A model generated the notes under the pieces. The model worked only from the letters and a program-made list of their open reading frames with translations. It did not search any database and had not been told where the DNA came from. From Chryseobacterium panacisoli (lineage in GTDB: Bacteria > Bacteroidota > Bacteroidia > Flavobacteriales > Weeksellaceae), in the NCBI RefSeq assembly GCF_008274625.1, contig NZ_VTRU01000004.1, forward strand, positions 62,001-126,000: DNA of 64,000 nt, written 5' to 3'. The position numbers and the translations under genes are program-made. Positions 60,593-64,000 of this stretch are shown here, in pieces. Numbering within the stretch: the first letter of the stretch is position 1; every line of letters starts with the position of its first letter.

Positions 60593-61111
60593 ATGAAAAA
60601 AATTATCTCAATTCTCATGTTTACGTTAACATTCGGATACATGAGTGCTCAGGAAAATTTTGAAGTATCAACATTAAGAATCGGACCGTTTAAAGTTTTT
60701 ATGCCCAAGGCTGAAGCCGAAAAAATTGCTGGAACAAAACTTACAAACTCTGATGGTGAGAAAAAAAACAGGGTAAAGTATAATGGAGAGACCATCCAGA
60801 TTGATCTTTTCGACAATTATATCAACGAAGCCAATCCCAGTGTTCCTTCTATTACTTATATGACAACAACGAGTAAAAAATTTAAGACCAAAAGCGGAAT
60901 TGGAGTTGGAAGCACCAGAGATGACCTGATCAATGCTTACCGAAATTACCCCAACTTCAGTGTACGTCCGGACTGGGATGACAACAGCAAGCCTATCAAA
61001 GATTCCGGTTATTTTAATATTGAAGACAGTCAGGCAGGAACACTATTAAGCTTTAAATTTATTAATAATATAGTCACTGAAATCTCTGTTTACCTCAATG
61101 AAGGCTGTTAA
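60593..61111 (+). CDS. Small secreted protein of unknown function
   Basis: 172 residues. Signal peptide MKKIISILMFTLTFGYMSAQ, then a domain with RIGPFKVFMPKAEAEKIAGTKL, KSGIGVGSTRDDLINAY and TLLSFKFINNIVTEISVYLNEGC. The GVGSTRDDLINAY-type repeat resembles a fold in small exported proteins with SmpA/BamE-like KL.G.s.eev motifs. No confident family. Stands alone, with a terminator. Confidence 0.65.
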   Translation: MKKIISILMFTLTFGYMSAQENFEVSTLRIGPFKVFMPKAEAEKIAGTKLTNSDGEKKNRVKYNGETIQIDLFDNYINEANPSVPSITYMTTTSKKFKTKSGIGVGSTRDDLINAYRNYPNFSVRPDWDDNSKPIKDSGYFNIEDSQAGTLLSFKFINNIVTEISVYLNEGC

Positions 61112-61136
61112 AAGCAGAAAAATATTCAAATCAGTT

Positions 61137-61168
61137 AAAATCCGGATTTTCAGATCCGGATTTTTGCA
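61137..61168 (+). terminator. Rho-independent terminator after the secreted protein gene
   Basis: AAAATCCGGA (61137-61146) pairs with TCCGGATTTT (61155-61164), then T. Confidence 0.8.
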
Positions 61169-61221
61169 TTTCCATAAGCCGGTAAAAAATTGTAAATTCG
61201 CGTGCAAATAAATCAGACATA

Positions 61222-62073
61222 ATGAGTAAAAGTATTGAAGAGCTAAAATCTCTTACTACGCAGATCAGAAGAGACATTTTAAGAATGGTTCATGCTGTAA
61301 ATTCAGGACACCCGGGCGGAAGTTTAGGTTGTACAGAGTACTTCACAGCCCTTTATGGAAAGGTAATGAACTATAAACTTCCTTTCACAATGGAAGGCAA
61401 AAATGAAGATCATTTTTATCTATCAAACGGGCACATTTCTCCGGTATTCTACTCTACTTTAGCAAGATTCGGTTTCTTTCCTGTTGAAGAACTGAGCACT
61501 TTCAGAAAATTAGATTCAAGATTACAGGGGCACCCGACTACTCATGAGGGACTTCCGGGAATCAGAATTGCTTCCGGTTCTCTTGGACAAGGACTTTCTG
61601 TAGCTCTTGGTGTAGCTCAAGGTAAAAAATTAGACGGTGATCAATCTCTTGTTTACTCTCTTCACGGGGATGGTGAGCTTCAGGAAGGTCAGGTTTGGGA
61701 AGCATTCATGTATGCTTCTGCGAAAAAAGTAGATAATATTATTTCTACGATTGATTACAACGGACGTCAGATTGACGGAGATACAGATGATGTATTAAGC
61801 TTAGGAAATCTTCATGCTAAACTTGAAGCTTTCGGATGGATTGTTCTGGAAGAAAAGAACGGTAATGATCTTGAAGCTGTAATTGCAATCCTTGAGAAAG
61901 CAAAAACAGAAACAGGAAAAGGAAAGCCGGTAGCTATCCTTCTTCATACAGAAATGGGTTATGGGGTTGATTATATGATGGGTTCTCATGCTTGGCACGG
62001 TAAAGCTCCTAATGACGAGCAGTTAGACACAGCATTCAAGCAATTATATCTAGAAGCCCCAGCTGATTACTAA
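61222..62073 (+). CDS. Transketolase, N-terminal subunit
   Basis: 283 residues, the thiamin-diphosphate Pyr/PP-binding half of a split transketolase. HAVNSGHPGGSLGCTEYFTALY, SNGHISPVFYSTLARFG, GSLGQGLSVALGVAQ and the TPP motif HGDGELQEGQVWEAF with its downstream IDYNGRQID are all present. Transfers two-carbon units in the pentose phosphate pathway. The C-terminal subunit follows after 30 bases. Confidence 0.95.
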   Translation: MSKSIEELKSLTTQIRRDILRMVHAVNSGHPGGSLGCTEYFTALYGKVMNYKLPFTMEGKNEDHFYLSNGHISPVFYSTLARFGFFPVEELSTFRKLDSRLQGHPTTHEGLPGIRIASGSLGQGLSVALGVAQGKKLDGDQSLVYSLHGDGELQEGQVWEAFMYASAKKVDNIISTIDYNGRQIDGDTDDVLSLGNLHAKLEAFGWIVLEEKNGNDLEAVIAILEKAKTETGKGKPVAILLHTEMGYGVDYMMGSHAWHGKAPNDEQLDTAFKQLYLEAPADY

Positions 62074-62103
62074 TATCTTAACATCTCGATTAATACAATA
62101 AAA

Positions 62104-63048
62104 ATGAAATATACATATACAGAAAAAAAGGACACTCGTTCAGGATTCGGAGCAGGATTAGCAGAACTAGCGGACAAAAATCCTAATGTAGTAGCACTTT
62201 GCGCAGACCTTATCGGTTCTTTGAAAATGGAGAAATTCATTGAGAAGGCTCCGGAAAGATTCTTTCAGATAGGGATTGCAGAAGCTAACATGATGGGGAT
62301 TGCTGCAGGTCTTAGCATTACAGGGAAAATTCCTTTTACAGGAACTTTTGCTAACTTCTCTACTTCAAGAGTATATGATCAGATTCGTCAGTCTATCGCT
62401 TATTCTAACAAAAACGTAAAAATCTGTGCCTCTCACGCAGGTCTTACTTTAGGAGAAGATGGAGCTACTCACCAGGTTCTTGAAGACATCGGTATGATGA
62501 AGATGCTTCCCGGAATGACAGTTATCAATACTTGTGACTACAACCAGACTAAAGCTGCTACCTTGGCGATTGCAGATTTTGAGGGCCCTGTATATTTAAG
62601 ATTCGGAAGACCGGTAGTTCCTGTTTTCATTCCTGAAGATATGCCTTTCGAGATCGGAAAAGGAATTATGCTTCAGGAAGGTACTGATGTAACAATTGTT
62701 GCAACAGGACACCTTGTATGGGAGTCTCTTGTAGCTGCAGATGAGCTTGAGAAAGAAGGTATTTCTTGTGAGGTAATTAACATTCACACGATCAAACCTC
62801 TTGATGAAGAGATCATTCTAAAGTCTGTTGAAAAAACAGGTAAAATTGTAACGGCTGAAGAGCACAACTACCTTGGTGGTTTAGGAGAGTCTGTTGCAGG
62901 TATGCTTGCAAGAAAAAGACCTACAAAACAGGAATTTGTAGCAGTAAATGATACTTTCGGAGAATCTGCAACCCCTGCAGAATTGATGAAAAAGTATAAA
63001 ATTGATGCTGCTGCAGTGAAAGAAGCTGTAAAGAGAATTTTAGCTTAA
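62104..63048 (+). CDS. Transketolase, C-terminal subunit
   Basis: 314 residues, the pyrimidine-binding and C-terminal domains of the split enzyme. [21 protein letters not shown] contains the TPP-activating Glu. [23 protein letters not shown] and [15 protein letters not shown] follow, then a C-terminal domain ([18 protein letters not shown]). Functions as a heteromer with the gene upstream. The operon ends in a strong GC-rich terminator. Confidence 0.95.
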   Translation: MKYTYTEKKDTRSGFGAGLAELADKNPNVVALCADLIGSLKMEKFIEKAPERFFQIGIAEANMMGIAAGLSITGKIPFTGTFANFSTSRVYDQIRQSIAYSNKNVKICASHAGLTLGEDGATHQVLEDIGMMKMLPGMTVINTCDYNQTKAATLAIADFEGPVYLRFGRPVVPVFIPEDMPFEIGKGIMLQEGTDVTIVATGHLVWESLVAADELEKEGISCEVINIHTIKPLDEEIILKSVEKTGKIVTAEEHNYLGGLGESVAGMLARKRPTKQEFVAVNDTFGESATPAELMKKYKIDAAAVKEAVKRILA

Positions 63049-63070
63049 GATAAGCTGTTATATATAGACA

Positions 63071-63108
63071 AACTCCGGCGGTTTCTTCGAAACCGCCGGA
63101 GTTTTTTG
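63071..63108 (+). terminator. Rho-independent terminator after the transketolase operon
   Basis: AACTCCGGCGGTTTC (63071-63085) pairs perfectly with GAAACCGCCGGAGTT (63089-63103), a 15-base stem, then Ts. Confidence 0.92.
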
Positions 63109-63120
63109 TTATTGTGTAGA

Positions 63121-63176
63121 GACCACCCCGTCAAAAGTTCTTTGAATTTTCGACACCCCTCCGGAGGAGGGGAATG
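63121..63176. repeat. Double-hairpin intergenic repeat (family E)
   Basis: GTCAAAAGTTC (63130-63140) faces GAATTTTCGAC (63144-63154), and CCCCTCC (63156-63162) faces GGAGGGG (63166-63172). This resembles a repeat common in Bacteroidota intergenic DNA; only one copy is in the window. Confidence 0.5.
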
Positions 63177-63219
63177 GCTATACAACCATTTTTCATTGTA
63201 TTAGTTTTTATCCCTCTTA

Positions 63220-63738
63220 TTATTGTTCCGGTTGATTCAAAGGGATTCCTACAGCCATCAGAACCGGGCATAATATTTCCCTGACATATTCATCTTCTCT
63301 TCTTTCTGAAGCTTTTGAACCTGAAAAATAATTACTGATCCTATAGTTTTTCACAAACTGATTTCTCTTTTTCCCGATTGAATAATAATATCCACCTCTT
63401 TCATCATTCACAAAATAGGTCATTTCATCAAAGTTCATAAGCTTTTTGGACAGTAAAAGTTTCCTGTAAATACACTTCTCTGATTTGTCAAAAATATATT
63501 TCACCGGAATCCTGAAAAACAAGTCAGACAGGAAGTAGATCATATAAATACTCCATAATCCGATTGCAATTTTAAACTGATCTCCGGACATTTTACCCAT
63601 AAAATAGTATATGATCGCAGGAAGAGCAATAACACCCAAAGCCAGCCACCAGACCAAAGTACGCAGGAAATTATAATTGGGCATAAAGCTTATCTCACTT
63701 CCGTTTTCTTCAAACTTATAACGGTCTCGGATATCCAT
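63220..63738 (-). CDS. Membrane protein of unknown function
   Basis: 172 residues. Two membrane helices (about 24-46 and 55-75; WWLALGVIALPAIIYYF and IGLWSIYMIYFLSDLFF) precede a charged cytoplasmic part with KYIFDKSEKCIYRKLLL, a pattern like the PH-type or YdbT-like domains that follow paired helices. Ends LMAVGIPLNQPEQ. No firm family. Its start overlaps the end of the upstream gene by 23 bases, so the two are cotranscribed. Confidence 0.65.
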   Translation of the reverse strand: MDIRDRYKFEENGSEISFMPNYNFLRTLVWWLALGVIALPAIIYYFMGKMSGDQFKIAIGLWSIYMIYFLSDLFFRIPVKYIFDKSEKCIYRKLLLSKKLMNFDEMTYFVNDERGGYYYSIGKKRNQFVKNYRISNYFSGSKASERREDEYVREILCPVLMAVGIPLNQPEQ

Positions 63739-63994
63739 TCTCCGGATTATTAATATTCATGATATCTTCTGTTTCATTCACCATCTTCTGTATTCCTCTT
63801 TGTGTAAGAGCCTGGCCTATGGTAAGCTGCTTCTCTTTACCATTCACTTCAAAATAAACAGACAGCATCACATTGGTAGTAATAAAGCCCATGTATTTTG
63901 TTGCCAGCACATGAAAGTTTCTGAAATTCTCTATAGGATAGGTTCTGGCCGGGACAAAAATGGTATGCTTCCCTGTAATCGTCATGCGATCCAT
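63716..63994 (-). CDS. Unknown protein, possibly truncated by the window edge
   Basis: 92 residues from an ATG at 63994, only 6 bases from the edge; the frame remains open upstream, so the true start may lie outside. Contains IFVPARTYPIENFRNFHVLATKY and NVMLSVYFEVNGKEKQLTIGQALTQRG. Beta-rich, no signal peptide in the visible part. Overlaps the downstream membrane protein gene by 23 bases. No family recognised. Confidence 0.5.
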   Translation of the reverse strand: MDRMTITGKHTIFVPARTYPIENFRNFHVLATKYMGFITTNVMLSVYFEVNGKEKQLTIGQALTQRGIQKMVNETEDIMNINNPENGYPRPL

Positions 63995-64000
63995 ATCAAT

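Noticed and set aside
1..64000. CRISPR array, prophage, or integrated element
   Set aside because: No regularly spaced direct repeats, no transposase, integrase or phage structural genes and no tRNA-linked junction were seen.

Overview
The window looks like a stretch of chromosome from a Chryseobacterium-like flavobacterium (Bacteroidota, Weeksellaceae). The DNA is AT-rich. Promoters fit the Bacteroidota pattern TTG-N19/20-TAnnTTTG. Two secreted proteins end in type IX secretion sorting domains, transketolase is split into two subunits, and there is a GLPLI/PNGase F-type glycoamidase. The genus is an inference from gene content; no rRNA or tRNA gene was seen. Nothing looks like a prophage, an insertion sequence with a transposase, or a CRISPR array. 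Almost all genes look intact, and most transcription units end in a clear hairpin plus T-run.

Layout. 1-2495: end of an OpuAC-type binding protein, then an HxlR regulator divergent from an oxidoreductase/cupin pair with a palindromic operator between them. 2804-5361: a TonB-dependent receptor with a CxxC in its plug, overlapping a periplasmic thioredoxin-like gene and preceded by a palindrome. 5455-14964: tyrosine catabolism (hmgA, hppD, fahA, a flavin reductase) interleaved with two CoA-transferases and a possible regulator; maleylacetoacetate isomerase is absent. 15146-22116: an Ivy-like lipoprotein, two alpha/beta hydrolases, an SGNH/PKD secreted protein, a HipA-like kinase/DUF3037 pair and cstA. 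22190-31410: a large TonB receptor, a UvrD/PcrA helicase, and an active/inactive pair of M16 peptidases. 31543-41808: housekeeping genes (secG, recR, pepD, ferredoxin and ferredoxin reductase, pheS) mixed with small envelope proteins.

41884-50000: an orphan ABC ATPase, a candidate 6S-like small RNA, yjdM, an RsmB-type methyltransferase, a PNGase F homologue and asnB. 50063-55948: a DHA2 efflux pump, then a tight run of pirin, small GNAT, pirin, FMN reductase, TMEM175 channel, YjdI, OsmC and YjdJ that reads as a redox/electrophile-stress unit. 56402-64000: a sodium:solute symporter, a secreted reprolysin-like metalloprotease, split transketolase and two unknown genes at the edge.

The most notable observations are the candidate 6S-like RNA at 42965-43087, the HipA-like/DUF3037 pair, the CxxC receptor with its own thioredoxin, the Ivy-like lipoprotein, the GLPLI-PNGase F fusion, and at least three families of dispersed palindromic intergenic repeats. 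Several naive start codons lie inside TAnnTTTG promoter boxes; starts have been moved downstream in those cases.
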